Assembly (NCBI GenBank): GCA_963170055.1
Contig: CAUJGJ010000065.1
Location: 275,001 to 339,000, forward strand
Source: Halisarca cf. caerulea
Taxonomy: Eukaryota > Porifera > Demospongiae > Chondrillida > Halisarcidae
Length of the DNA: 64,000 nucleotides
Direction of reading: 5' to 3'
Shown here: positions 12,712-21,440 of the stretch, one piece after another
Numbering within the stretch: the stretch's first letter is position 1
Layout: each line of letters begins with the position of its first letter
The notes under the pieces: generated by a model
The model's input: only the letters and a program-made list of their open reading frames with translations
The model's database searches: none
Told to the model about the DNA's origin: nothing
Made by a program: the position numbers and the translations under genes

Positions 12712-14781
12712 ACACACATGCCCGCACAAACACACACACACACGTACACACACAGCATCATCCAATAAATAAGTTTTGGTATTAGCACAAACATACGTAT
12801 GTTTGTGGTACATGTAATTATCTTATACATACGTAGTAAGCATGAACATACCTCCTTATCAAGATATCCCTTTCCCTTGGGATCAACTAGTGTCCAAATC
12901 TAGGGAGGACAGTAAGAAGCAAACTGTCAACCACATCAGACAATCTGGCAATGTTCAGTAACTACGGCAGTGTGAAGGACTGCATGTAGGAAAGTGTACA
13001 GTGAAACCTGCCACTAGCTCAGGACAGTTGAAAATCTGGACGCCTGTATAAAACTAGACATTAGGTTATGGCCCCAAATTCCCACACACACATATGAATG
13101 ACATATTGGGGCAACCTTGGAAATCAGGACACCTCTGTAATCAGGACACTTTTGGTGGTTCCCAAGGTGTCCGCATTGTACAGGTGCCACTGAGGAAAAC
13201 TAGGAGAAGTCACTACAGTTGATATCCGAAATGCAGACAGTTCCACTGGCTCCCATACAGCTGCCTACTGGGTTCTGGGGTCACTGCAGACAGCAAATGG
13301 CAGCATAGACTTTGATGGCTGACGTCTTCTGCTAATATCAGAAAGACAACAATAGTACACCAGCAGTCTCCTGATAACCCCCTGTGCTCAAACAAACAGT
13401 ATGGTGAAGTAGGGTAATGTGAAATGGGGTGAGGGGGATTTGGAACAGCCAGTCAAAGAAAGTGTCTACTACAAGTTACACAAACTATTTTTGTCAGCAT
13501 AGTCTTCCTGGCGCCATGATTCGGTCCTGCAAACATTTGCGAAGGTGCTTGTCCCAGCTCTCAGTCCATCCGAGACCCTGTACGCAGACCTCCCAGGCCA
13601 TAGAGCCAGCAATAACCCACTAGCCACCATCCCAACAAGCCTCTCAACAACATCAGACCAGCCGGACCTTGTGATTGTTTCTGGGGGTGATGTACATATT
13701 TTGGAGCTCACCATCCCGGCCAATACCATTGAAAACTTGAATGAAGCAAGGCATCGCAAGCAAGCCAAATACCAGCCCCTGATTGAAGACCTTGAATCAC
13801 ATCCACGCACTAGGGAGGTATCATACTGCACCATAGAAGTAGGATCACTCGGCCACTATCCGCCATCAGCTATCCAAGCCCTTCGTAAAGCCTGTTCATC
13901 CCTTGCAAAGAATGAGGCCAAGGACATAATGGCCCAAGCAGCCAAAGTGGCTGTAGGCTGCTCTTATTATATCTTTAGAGCCCGCCCATCCAAAGACTGG
14001 GACAGCCACAAAACTCTATATACTTTGTCGTAGTTATCATTCACCAGTTGATGTACTTTCTATTAGAATTAATTATAAACTGCTGCCTTACGTATATCAT
14101 CCATTATTGCTCACATTGTTAATTGTACCATAAAAGGACTCCAAATGTCTTGCCAAGCCCATGTCACTCATGTTAGCTTGTGTCCGAGGCTGTATTATTA
14201 TTATATTATTGTCCTTGTACTATTATCTTGCAATTAATGCAATGGTTTATCTCTCTCTAGCCATTCAAAATTGCCCCAGTGTTCTAAAAACTAACCCTCT
14301 TAACCCCTTGTTGTAACGATAGACTGTGCGAAATGCACATTACGTAGTTCTGGACAATACGGGGTAGCGATAAGGAGGTCTCAAACGGGAGGTTAAATTA
14401 CATTCAATATCACGCCGAACAGGAAGTCTATGCTTCGACTCTATCCATGTCAACACGCACTAGTCACGTTACCTTATGTAAAGTAGATTCCTTAAGCTGA
14501 GAAGACTTCAAAAACGAGGCTGCGTCGACCGCTACTACTTTTCCAGTATTTCCAGCATCGCACTTGCAAAGCAGAGAGATAAAGTGTAGGTAATTTTCAC
14601 TAAACGTGACATACACACACCATAATGGAAGACTTACTTGCTTCCAGTAGCCTTCAAATATGGGTTGATAGTTGGATGGAACCTAGCACGTCAAGAGAAC
14701 AGGAAAGCGAGTTGAATATTAGTCATGGAAGACAGAAACTTCCAGCTCAGTACTCACAGGAGGTGGTGCCCCCGACGCCAT
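1853..14781 (-). CDS. EPS15: EPS15/EPS15L1-like endocytic adaptor, 5' part (three EH domains)
   Basis: Ten exons read on the minus strand: 14781-14758, 14682-14638, 14562-14473, 12899-12852, 11976-11806, 10204-10157, 9533-9492, 9092-8916, 4246-4086 and 1931-1853. All splice at GT/AG and give 295 uninterrupted codons. The first eight exons keep phase 0, and exon 9 ends in phase 2 and joins exon 10 inside a Trp codon. The product starts MASGAPPP and carries three EH domains with the EPS15 order and spacing. In this family EH domains bind NPF peptides and the protein works at clathrin-coated pits with AP-2. The coiled coil, DPF repeats and ubiquitin-interacting motifs expected downstream were not found, so the gene probably continues past the left edge. 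Intersectin is less likely because EH1-EH2-EH3 spacing and sequence follow EPS15. A single orthologue of both vertebrate paralogues is plausible. Confidence 0.9.
2305..2538. mobile_element. Pogo-like MITE with duplicated right end
   Basis: Left end reads GGTGAAACCTCTATTGACA and the right end ATTATAGAGGTTTCACTG. The block CAGGACAGCTTACTGTGGTC...ATAGAGGTT occurs twice in tandem at 2437-2490 and 2491-2538. It lies in intron 9 of the EPS15-like gene. No coding capacity. Confidence 0.55.
3071..3260. mobile_element. MITE family B (GTAAGTAC type), copy 1
   Basis: Ends GTGAAACTTGCTTAGTAC and GTACTAAGCAAGTTCCACTG form terminal inverted repeats. The interior is rich in AGTAAGTAC words and contains CCTGTGTATACCTCATG. 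A near-identical copy is at 55903-56083, with related copies at 6166-6340, 53968-54126 and about 55040-55210. Confidence 0.7.
3503..3654. mobile_element. Pogo-like MITE (GGACA type)
   Basis: About 152 bp with ends CAGTAAACCCCTCTACAAAG and TTTGGAGGTTCCATTG, flanked by TA on both sides. The internal halves are partly complementary (AAAGGACA / TGTCCTTT). No open frame of note. Confidence 0.6.
3839..4085. repeat. (CA)n microsatellite abutting the exon 9 donor
   Basis: About 245 bp of CA with periodic CACACACAAA interruptions. In the EPS15 sense strand it is (GT)n and begins at the 5' splice site of exon 9, so the donor GT is the first dinucleotide of the tract. Confidence 0.92.
4343..4396. repeat. 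(CA)n microsatellite
   Basis: Uninterrupted CA tract of about 54 bp in EPS15-like intron 8, about 95 bp upstream (in gene sense) of exon 9. Confidence 0.9.
5050..5176. mobile_element. Hairpin MITE family C, copy 1
   Basis: Inverted repeat with arms TTAGTTATATCCTGTCCAGG and CCTGGACAGGATACAACTAA around an asymmetric centre containing GCTGATGACCTTGGGC. A diverged, partly decayed copy is at about 61135-61256. It lies in EPS15-like intron 8. Confidence 0.65.
5532..5693. mobile_element. Near-perfect palindromic MITE
   Basis: Arms of about 75 bp start TTTGGATAAGTTTTATCTTT and end in the complement, with a centre around 5602-5622. No coding capacity. The low arm divergence suggests a recent insertion or selection for the hairpin. 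Confidence 0.7.
5714..5889. mobile_element. Pogo-like MITE (AACACT type)
   Basis: 176 bp with ends CAGTGGAGCCTCGTTAGTAA and ACTAACGAGGTTTGACTG, flanked on both sides by TA, the target duplication of pogo/Tc1-mariner elements. Non-coding. Confidence 0.7.
5905..5985. repeat. 11-bp minisatellite
   Basis: About six tandem copies of a unit close to AATACATATCG, immediately to the right of the preceding MITE. Confidence 0.8.
6166..6340. mobile_element. MITE family B, diverged copy
   Basis: Starts CAGTAGAACTGGATAGTAAG and ends TAACAGAGTTTGACTG, with TA flanks and AGTAAGTACTC / GAGTACTTACTA complementary interior. Related to the elements at 3071 and 55903. Confidence 0.6.
6973..7281. repeat. (CA)n microsatellite, compound
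   Basis: About 310 bp of CA with CACTAACACACA and CAAACACAAA interruptions in EPS15-like intron 8. The open frames across it are Thr-His or Cys-Val repeats and are not genes. Confidence 0.92.
7700..7951. mobile_element. Pogo/Tigger-type MITE with TA duplication
   Basis: 252 bp. The left TIR is CAGTAGACCCTCGATTATCC and the right TIR its complement ending GAGGGTCTACTG, flanked by TA at 7698-7699 and 7952-7953. The right TIR has an extra internal copy (GGCTCGGATAATCG). CAGT...TIRs with TA duplications are typical of pogo/Tigger elements. No transposase frame remains. Confidence 0.75.
9178..9307. repeat. (CA)n microsatellite
   Basis: CA tract with ACATACAC and ACAACACA breaks in EPS15-like intron 7, about 85 bp from exon 8. 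Confidence 0.9.
9438..9491. repeat. (CA)n microsatellite abutting the exon 7 donor
   Basis: About 54 bp. On the gene strand it is (GT)n and starts exactly at the 5' splice site of the 42-bp exon 7 (GGCAAA then gtgtgt). Confidence 0.92.
10010..10140. repeat. (CA)n microsatellite
   Basis: CA/CGCA tract 17 bp into the intron that follows EPS15-like exon 6, whose donor is GTGTGCC. Confidence 0.9.
10286..10491. mobile_element. Pogo-like MITE (GGACA type)
   Basis: Ends AAGTGGAACCTCCGAAAAAG and TTTGGAGGTCCCACTG, with internal GGTTGTCCTCTTTGG. Same group as 3503-3654 and 53257-53402. Non-coding, in EPS15-like intron 5. Confidence 0.55.
10628..10740. repeat. (CA)n microsatellite with AATA interruptions
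   Basis: Regular ACACACACTAATACACAC and CACAAATACACAC blocks, about 113 bp. Confidence 0.88.
11520..11740. repeat. AACCAG-GTGTG tandem repeat, 18-bp period
   Basis: Degenerate tandem repeat of a unit near GTGTGTGTTAACCAGAA. The last copies (about 11640-11730) are nearly identical while the left ones are diverged. It lies 65-285 bp into the intron after EPS15-like exon 5. Confidence 0.7.
12096..12755. repeat. Higher-order (CA)n satellite-like array
   Basis: About 660 bp in which CA runs alternate with a recurring cassette CTTACACACATGCCCGCACA followed by AACACACACACATACGTACA. The cassette recurs six times with variable CA length, once reduced to CTTACACACATCAC. This shows duplication of larger units in addition to slippage. 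In the gene sense it starts about 100 bp downstream of exon 4. Confidence 0.88.
12999..13192. mobile_element. Pogo-like MITE
   Basis: Starts CAGTGAAACCTGCCACTAGC and ends TTGTACAGGTGCCACTG, preceded by TA. Internal AATCAGGACACC words. It lies in EPS15-like intron 3, left of the retrotransposon fragment. Confidence 0.5.
13503..14033 (+). pseudogene. 5'-truncated non-LTR retrotransposon, C-terminal endonuclease fragment
   Basis: An open frame of 176 codons begins right after an in-frame TAG and encodes WRHDSVLQTFAKVL, then PDLVIVSGGDVHILELTIP, then EARHRKQAKYQPLIEDLE and IEVGSLGHYPPSAI, and ends at a stop. The pattern PD-x12-E followed by a Lys/Arg-rich KQAKY resembles the restriction-like endonuclease end of R2/R4/NeSL-type elements, which lies C-terminal to the reverse transcriptase. 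No reverse transcriptase remains, as expected for 5' truncation. The following 200 bp, with TTATTATTATATTATTG, may be its 3' UTR. It sits antisense in intron 3 of the EPS15-like gene. Family assignment is from motif memory only. Confidence 0.7.
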
Positions 14782-15050
14782 ATTCACGAGATACTGTGAT
14801 TGCGCAAGTCTTGGGAAATGGCCGGGGGGATACTTGACATTGTAGACGTCAAGTTTGAATCGTTGTGGTGGAACATGATGTTTACGTTATTTATTTCACC
14901 TTTCTTTCACACTGTGAACGTATACATTCCATGTGTAAACCACTCAGGAGCTACTTGAAAGTTAGCTGAGCTTTGGCGGTGACTTATTCTCAGAGTCTCC
15001 CCTGCACAGTGCAGTAGATGGAGTTGGGCAATGGCTAAGTAGATATATGT
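14782..15050 (-). promoter_or_regulatory. Putative 5' flank of the EPS15-like gene
   Basis: Sequence immediately upstream (minus sense) of the MASGAPPP start codon. It contains a GGCCATTTCCC stretch, a TTGCGCAA palindrome near 14802-14809 and the short inverted repeat CTTGAC/GTCAAG around 14834-14855. No TATA box is evident at a convincing distance. The assignment rests only on position upstream of a first coding exon, and untranslated exons could lie further right. Confidence 0.3.
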
Positions 15051-16889
15051 GTCTGAATAATCAAAATGTTCCTCACTTTTGTAGAGTGAGTATCCTTGTG
15101 TATTCTGGGAGGGGGGTAGCACGGTACCACTGAGCTGTGCATTACTGATCAGTGGTTTCGTATATATAGTGGAATCATAAGTTTGGTATAATACTATTAC
15201 ATAGAAGCACATTATTTTTGAGTGGCTCACAGTTGGACTGTTGCTGATCAAAGACAGAATTTCTTCACATGTCTTCTGTCTGTAATATCTACATACGTCT
15301 TCAGTATCTGGCTGTACGAATGTGCTGTGAATGTTTGTGTAAGATTATTTTCCTCTGTGAATAGTTCAGTTGATTGACTCATGTTTTTAAACCATTTGAC
15401 AAACAGTACTGAGATAATCTTGAATATGGAATATGTATGGTCTATCAGTAGATTCATTTTCTTTACCATGTTACAGTGCAGTACATTTTGGATAGACTAA
15501 CAGGTGGTGTTGGGGCTGCTTATAACTCTGCAGCAGCTGTAGTGTAGGACATTTAGGGTTAGTAATATTATATACTACATATTAGCCTTGGTGCATAATT
15601 TGTACAGTAGCTATATCCTTTATGTCTTCATAGGGAATGGAATGAAATAAAACGCGCGCGTGTGTGTGTGTGTGCGTGTGTGTGTGTGTGTGTGTACATG
15701 TGTATGAGGGGAACGGGTAGCAGCACCAGCCTTTGTAATTGCAGGGAGGTCTCTTGGCTTGTTACCTTAATTTACCATGAATGGATATTATAGTGAAATA
15801 CAGGACCTTTAAATTTTCCTGTAGGATACACTGCCGTAGAGACCACTGTAATCTGATATAACATATTTAGTATAATATTATTATTATACAGTCATGCAAT
15901 ATAATGTTACACATAATACTACTAATCTAGTTTACATACCCTTGCTTTAGGAGTCCCTTGCATTCTAGATAACCTAGCCTCTATGCTTGCATATTAGGTT
16001 AATTGAAGAGGTGGAAGTCATACATGATGCAATTCATATATTAAATCATAGTGACGTAACTGCTAGGATTAGCAGGTATATAGTCTATAGTCCATATAAT
16101 ATTGTAATTATTTATTAATTTATTATCCATATTATATAGTCTTGGGATTAAGTTCATAAAATGCACAGACATATGCATGATAAATATTACTTCAGAATCT
16201 CCACAAAAAGGGTGAGGTATAGCATGACATTGTGATCAAACAATTTTCTGACACTTCTATTGTGACAAAGGCAGCTTCTTGTCAATGAAGTCTTCTTTGT
16301 TTGAATTCCTTTCCAGTAACATATACCCATGCATAAGGGAAATTAATATCAAAACTTGTTGCAATGCAGCTGTATGCATGATTGCAGATCCTGTAATTGT
16401 TCAATATTTTTTGACAAAAGGAATTATTATTGATGTATATTGTAAACCATTGCATGGAATATTATATAGCTGCTGTGATAGAAATTTTCAGAAATTTGGC
16501 GAATGCATGCCATTATTAATTTGAAACAAGACTTCTGGGATTCTTGCAGAAAAGAGCTGTAAACACTTAATCTTCTTCAGCCATAACAATATTATTCTCA
16601 AATGCCAAAGATGTAAAATGAACATTTTAACTTTTAACTCCTCGCGTGGATGAATGTTGTTGCAGACTTCTGCATGGCCCTATACATTGAGGATCCTAGC
16701 TAGATGTCCAATGATCAGCAGCATGCATCACAACTGCTGATCCAGATTTTCTTTCAATCCTCTTCCGATAATTGAGAGCGGATTTACACTATACACATAT
16801 AGCTCCACTCCACACAGATGCACACTATATAGGGACATTACATACACATTCACACATACGTACAGCCACTGTAGAAGATCGGATGATAT
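14783..16889. other. Intergenic region between the EPS15-like and zinc-module genes
   Basis: About 2.1 kb with no supported gene. It holds the 5' flank of the EPS15-like gene at the left, a (GT)n tract at 15652-15705 and AT-rich sequence at about 15850-16150. The right part is the likely 3' flank of the zinc-module gene. The short open frames here show no family motif. Confidence 0.6.
15652..15705. repeat. (GT)n microsatellite with CG start
   Basis: CGCGCGCGTGTGTGTG followed by GT repeats with one GTGCGTG break. Confidence 0.88.
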
Positions 16890-18182
16890 TTAGAATCTGG
16901 GGCCAGACTTGAAGCCAACCACCATCCGATTTGGTTGTTGATTTATCATTTTATGGCCATGCTCGGGTTGGTATGATCCAGTAGGTATGCTTCTCCATGG
17001 TACTGGCTCTGGGTAACTGCCACCTACCATCATTGAAGTATCTCCACCACCACCCATATCTTTTCCGGGTGGGAGAGGTGGGGGTTCAAAACTGTACAAA
17101 TGCTTATCATCGAAAGATTTTAATCCAGATAGCATTCCTTCCCTAGAGTGCAAGTGTCCGTGTGGTTTTCTACTAAACTGATAACTACCATAGCAGCTAG
17201 CACATAAGTCATATTCACACAGGCTACAATGGTACATTTTTTCATCTGGTGCTCTTGAAGTCATACGCCCCAGAGGGTCTGTATCAGTACAGTTGTTGCA
17301 ATGCCACATGCCATTAGTGTTCGGATAAACCACCAGCGAGTCAGAACAATGAAGAGGGTGGACATGAAGAGGATGCGTTGGTGGAGGAAGTCTTGCACAC
17401 GATCGACACAGCGCGTAATTACAATCTCCCTTAACGCATACATAAACACCATCATTTCGGTCAACACAACAGTTGCACATTGAACAGAAGTATTGTCTCT
17501 TTGGTACTAAATTAATCACTTGTATTAAGTTGTGGTGATGGTGCCAGTATTTAAGTCCTGTGAAACAACTACTGCAGAGATCTATACCGTTCTGGCACGT
17601 GTCACAGTGAAACATTTTAACAGCGTTAGTTCCAAACGTACTGCGCTCTTCGCCACAGTTGTCACAGTACCATTCTTCCATCATCCTGTACACAATTCTG
17701 GCGTCCACTGGGAAAAGTTTGTGGTTGGGGTGTAATCCGTGTACCCATCCGTCTTTATAGCATTTCTCACATAAATCTACCTGGCACTCCTCACAGTGAC
17801 GAGTCCAGCTACATGTAGTGAAGTAGAATACGTTTAGACAACCGTCACATCTCCAGTCACCGTTTGTGTGCGGGTAGACTACCACGGTGTTGGCGGGCTT
17901 GAGTTTATGGTGGTGAAAGTCACTCCGCAAATCTCCCTTCAAGCACGTTTCACAAAGATTAAAATCACAGCTTCCACATCTGTACAAAGAATCCGAAGGC
18001 TTTAACGACTTCTGACAGAAGCTTAAGGAGCAGGTTCCCTTTCTGAATACAAATATGTCGTCCGTTCTCGAAAGATTCAGTCTATGAACATGAGCTGGTG
18101 AAAACACATTTGCCGTGCCAGCCATCGCTAACTCCTCGCTTTTCCTGGAACGACTTTTTATACCATGGTTTGTAGCCTCCAT
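16890..18182 (-). CDS. DC1/C1-like Cys-His zinc-module protein, intronless
   Basis: One uninterrupted frame of 430 codons ending TTC TAA. It contains five Cys/His modules at about residues 51-92, 112-154, 173-217, 233-276 and 295-345. Each has two CxxC pairs, a YxLCxxC-like pair (NLCETC, DLCEKC, DLCSSC, ALCRSC, DLCASC) and a following His cluster (HHHK, HPNHK, HHHHN, HVHPLH, HGHLH). This is the layout of DC1/C1-like and ZZ-type zinc-binding domains. VVYPHTNGDWRCDGC and VVYPNTNGMWHCNNC show that modules 2 and 5 are close relatives. The C-terminal 70 residues are Pro/Gly/Ser-rich and probably disordered. There is no signal peptide or membrane segment, so it is probably intracellular. A second Met at residue 20 is an alternative start. 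Function is unknown. Confidence 0.82.
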   Translation of the reverse strand: MEATNHGIKSRSRKSEELAMAGTANVFSPAHVHRLNLSRTDDIFVFRKGTCSLSFCQKSLKPSDSLYRCGSCDFNLCETCLKGDLRSDFHHHKLKPANTVVVYPHTNGDWRCDGCLNVFYFTTCSWTRHCEECQVDLCEKCYKDGWVHGLHPNHKLFPVDARIVYRMMEEWYCDNCGEERSTFGTNAVKMFHCDTCQNGIDLCSSCFTGLKYWHHHHNLIQVINLVPKRQYFCSMCNCCVDRNDGVYVCVKGDCNYALCRSCARLPPPTHPLHVHPLHCSDSLVVYPNTNGMWHCNNCTDTDPLGRMTSRAPDEKMYHCSLCEYDLCASCYGSYQFSRKPHGHLHSREGMLSGLKSFDDKHLYSFEPPPLPPGKDMGGGGDTSMMVGGSYPEPVPWRSIPTGSYQPEHGHKMINQQPNRMVVGFKSGPRF

Positions 18183-18218
18183 GCATGTACTTTCTAGGCA
18201 GATACTGAAAGTATTTCG

Positions 18219-18295
18219 ACTCGTTGAAGCATAGACACTCTATACTATAATAATTATACGTAGTTTAGAGTGTCTATGGTTGAAGCAACACTGAT
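18219..18295. repeat. Short inverted repeat CATAGACACTCTA
   Basis: CATAGACACTCTATACTA and TAGTTTAGAGTGTCTATG flank a 13-bp AT-rich centre, 40 bp upstream of the zinc-module start. The word ACCATAGACACTC recurs at about 48482 and a related hairpin (CATAGACG...GTCTATG) at 49411-49434, beside the SZT2-like gene. Confidence 0.6.
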
Positions 18296-18341
18296 CGTTA
18301 CTATGCAGTGCTTGCCCATATTTGGTAGCGGAAACGATTTA

Positions 18342-18402
18342 GTCTCGCGTAGCCAGACCGCTTTCCCCTCCATCTTCTTAGCGTCTGGCTACGCGAGACT
18401 AG
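18342..18402. repeat. Perfect 18-bp inverted repeat with 24-bp loop
   Basis: AGTCTCGCGTAGCCAGAC and its exact complement GTCTGGCTACGCGAGACT. CpG-rich arms in otherwise AT-rich DNA suggest a small MITE or a recent insertion. Confidence 0.7.
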
Positions 18403-18454
18403 AAACGGTTTGGTAGTTCTAATTATGTGTGGTTATAGAGTAAAAAATGGCAAT

Positions 18455-20150
18455 TTGGCCGGATACAAATTTGGCCACCAGGGGCGTAGCCAGAAGAAAA
18501 ATAAGGGGGTTTCTAAAAGCCATGATCATGGGCACATGGTGTACAAAATAGTGGTATCATGGACACATTGTACTATAATAGCCTTTACTTATTGTAGCAT
18601 GTGGTATCAACAATGTGGCCACATGCATGCAAGGGAACACCACATTTACATTTGTAATGGTAGTTTGAAAACTAGTGTGTCAGACAAGCTAGAAACAACT
18701 AAAAAGAACACAAAGCATGCACAAATGTAGTAGAACAGCATTACAGTGCTCTCAGTAGAACCATGTGTGCAGGTTAGCCTAGTGCAGGTACATGCTAGGT
18801 GACAATTGGAGAGAAGTGTTAGGATTAATTGTATGATTGATTAGCATATTGGTGGCTTCAGATTGAAGGGATTTCTAATGAGGGGGGTTTCCTGGCAACC
18901 AGGAAACAATTGAGCTACGCCCCTGGCCACTCAGCACTTCATACCGGTAAGGGCTATGAACTTACATCCCCTGTCAACCATAGCCCTCTATATGTACTGG
19001 CTGTAGTTAGATATAGGTGATTCTGTTGTATCTTACATAATATGGGAGCAATTCCCCTCTTGTGGCCAAATAAATGAGTATTTCCAGTGGCCACTTGTAT
19101 GTAAAAGTTGGCGTCTCTTGTTTTCTCAGTCAATTCGGAAGACTCTGAAACATTTACAGCAAACCACAATACATGCCCCCTAATTTGCTGTAAAGTTTCA
19201 GCTCCAAAATGTTCAGGTAGGTTAGGTTAGAACAGAGAATGTTACATATGCTTGAAATCTAACCTTATACAAACTCAAATGCATACTCACAAGAGCATGA
19301 ATTAACTGCGCAGGGTGGTAGCCCAGAGCTATAATGATATAGACACTATGTCACTGAGAACATTTCGTACTATTGTGAATAAGCTCCTACATGCATGATG
19401 CAATGATTTGAGTACCATGGTGTAACGCAAATTAAACAGTAGTTTTCTGTAGATCAGCTAATTCTTGACAAACTATAAAGTCTTGTGTCTGCGTATGCAT
19501 GGTGTTAAAAATGACAAACTCATTGCAACATGCATGCAGGAGCTTATTCACAATAGTGCAAAGGTTCTGATATAGTGTCTATAGTTGTGCGTTACCACCC
19601 TATGTAGTGAATTCACGTTCTCGTGAGTATGCATTTGCACAAGGCCAGATTTCAAGTGCATTGTGACATCGTCTGTTTTCACCTAACCTACTTGAACACA
19701 AATCTAGGTGGTTCTATTGTACCTTTCAGGAATAGGAGCTATTCCCCTCCTGTGGCCAAATAAATGAGTATTTGGCCGCTTGTATGTAAAAGTTGGCTGC
19801 TCTTGTTTTCTCAGTCAATTCAATTCGGAAGACTCCAAAACGAACACTTTGGAGCTGAAATTTTATAGCAAGTTAGGGGATATGCATTGTGATTTGCTGT
19901 GAATGTTTCGGAGTCTTCCGAATGGAATTGACTGAGAAAACAAGAGCAGCCAACTTTTACATACAAGCGGCCAAATGCTCATTTATTTGGCCACAGGAGG
20001 GGAATAGCTCCTATTCCTGAAAGGTACAATAGAACCACCTAGATTTCTAACTACAGCCAGTACATATAGAGGGCTGCGGTTGACAGGGGTTGTATGTTCA
20101 TAGCCTTTACCAGTATGAAGTGCTGGGTGGCCAAATTTGTATCCTTTTCT
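18455..20150. mobile_element. Nested palindromic repeat, about 1.7 kb
   Basis: Ends are GGATACAAATTTGGCCAC at the left and GGCCAAATTTGTATCC at the right. Left arm 18930-19225 pairs with right arm 19850-20145 (GGCCAAATAAATGAGTATTT, CTTTTACATACAAG, GACTGAGAAAACAAGAG, and others). An inner pair at about 19250-19425 / 19530-19665 shares GGAGCTTATTCACAATAGT. A third, left-arm-like copy at 19690-19870 abuts the right arm. No transposase frame was recognised. Confidence 0.7.
18481..18930. mobile_element. MITE with CAGGGGCGTAGC ends inserted in the palindrome
   Basis: TIRs CAGGGGCGTAGCC and GCTACGCCCCTG enclose about 450 non-coding bases. GCCAC lies on both sides, and the uninterrupted sequence is preserved in the opposite palindrome arm (GGCCACCCAGCAC read in complement near 20126). 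The element is therefore a later insertion. CAGGGGCG-type ends resemble hAT-derived MITEs, although hAT duplications are normally 8 bp. Confidence 0.68.
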
Positions 20151-20214
20151 TATTTAATCAATCAATCATTATTGTTTAAGTATACCATGAATGCCAAAGC
20201 ATATGCAGAGGAAG

Positions 20215-20620
20215 ATACTTTTAGTTAGGGGGGGGGGGGGGGGGGGGGGGGACAACTAATGCAAACTAAACTAAAGCACATGTGGCTGAGAAAAGTTGAT
20301 CACATGACTATTATTGCATCATCTACAATGACATCCAGAAAAAACAGCTGCCAATTTGGCATTGATTACAACCTTCATTTATATCTTTCAGTTTTCCTTA
20401 TTTGTGGTAGATCAAGTTAATAAGCTTTTTGGACTCAATATAGCTTCATTTATAAATAAGGGCTTCTAACATGTGTACTTATTGCTCAAAATTAAGTACT
20501 GTATATAAAGGATTTTTTTAAAAGATCTTGAAAAAATGTGTGTGGGGGGGCACTGCCCCCCCTAAACAAAACTTGAGGGGGCATGCATGTACCCCCGTGC
20601 CCCTATGGTTCTGCCGCCTA
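20215..20620. repeat. Poly-G tract element
   Basis: A run of about 24 G at 20228-20251, then AT-rich sequence, then G/C-run-rich sequence (GGGGGGGCACTGCCCCCC) and GTGCCCCTATGG...CGCCTATGC. This resembles the elements at 29060-29780 and 51448-51625, which share a long G or C homopolymer and a CCTACGCCTATG-like end. Confidence 0.5.
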
Positions 20621-21440
20621 TGCAAAGGGGTGCTAGGACACATGCAATGTGGTCCCATGTAGCACTATACATATTACTCATATAGATCACATGCAGTAGT
20701 GTTAGATATTATCATGACATGTGTAACCTATTATACCACATACTATATATACAGATACAGGATAATACCGGTACTCAATAGTTATATTAGAACAGGCATG
20801 TGACAAGAGCAATGCTGTCTTGCGTTCATCCATCATTTCTTTTTTGACTAACTGCAATAGAGCCTGGCGCTGGGGACCATCCCATACATACACCTTTCAC
20901 ACCTCATTAACCAATGACAAACATCCTTCATCTCGATCTCCGCTGTTGCAGTCCTTACATATGTGGTCCTCCTTCTTCACCCCACGTAATCATCTCATCT
21001 CAATCTGAAAAGGGCAGTCCCACTCCTCAGTTTGATCATCATCCTTCTTTCACTCTGTTGTGAATCCCCATCATACACAATTCTACCTAATTTATTTAAC
21101 ACTGGCCTGGTATATCACAAACGCTTATGGGGAACAGGTATATATCGTCAGATAAACCAGATCAATTCCACTGTATATAGGTAGTGCTTCATGTCTTCCA
21201 CTGCTCCCCCCGTACATAGTCACATACATCCAATATTTATCTGACACTGGTTTATCTGGAAACCCAGCTAATCTTATCTAATCGTCTGTTGTGAACCCAT
21301 CACTAAAAATGGTACACAATTCTGACATTTTATCCAACATCTGATTTGTCTGACACGTACATTTATGGGGAACAGAAGTCGTCGAACAAAGTAAGCAGAT
21401 CTGCAGATCCCATATGCATGCATGCAGTAGTATCGTAATA

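Larger units (their letters stand above)
11806..14682 (-). other. EPS15: EH1 exons (EPS15-like exons 2-5)
   Basis: Exon 2 encodes YQPIFEGYWKQ, exon 3 CDAGNTGKVVAVDAASFLK followed by SSQLKESTLHK, exon 4 IWTLVDPKGKGYLDKE, and exon 5 AFFTAVRLVAVCQAGKEP and the linker ending KPWIIDAEE. Together these are EH1 (about residues 12-90) plus the start of EH2. The conserved Leu-x-x-x-x-Ile-Trp that forms the NPF pocket is present. The second EF-hand loop (DPKGKGYLDKE) lacks the canonical acidic set and may not bind calcium. Exon 3 uses an acceptor ending GCAAG. Confidence 0.88.

Noticed and set aside
4086..14781. Intersectin as the identity of the EH-domain gene
   Set aside because: Three EH domains with the EPS15 spacing, the EPS15-type EH3 loop DKDKDGF and the VPSVLPPALK linker fit EPS15/EPS15L1 better than the two EH domains of intersectin.
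14625..14837. 70-codon plus-strand frame at the EPS15-like 5' end
   Set aside because: It overlaps, on the opposite strand, two exons that splice and align to EH1. The minus-strand reading is the supported one.
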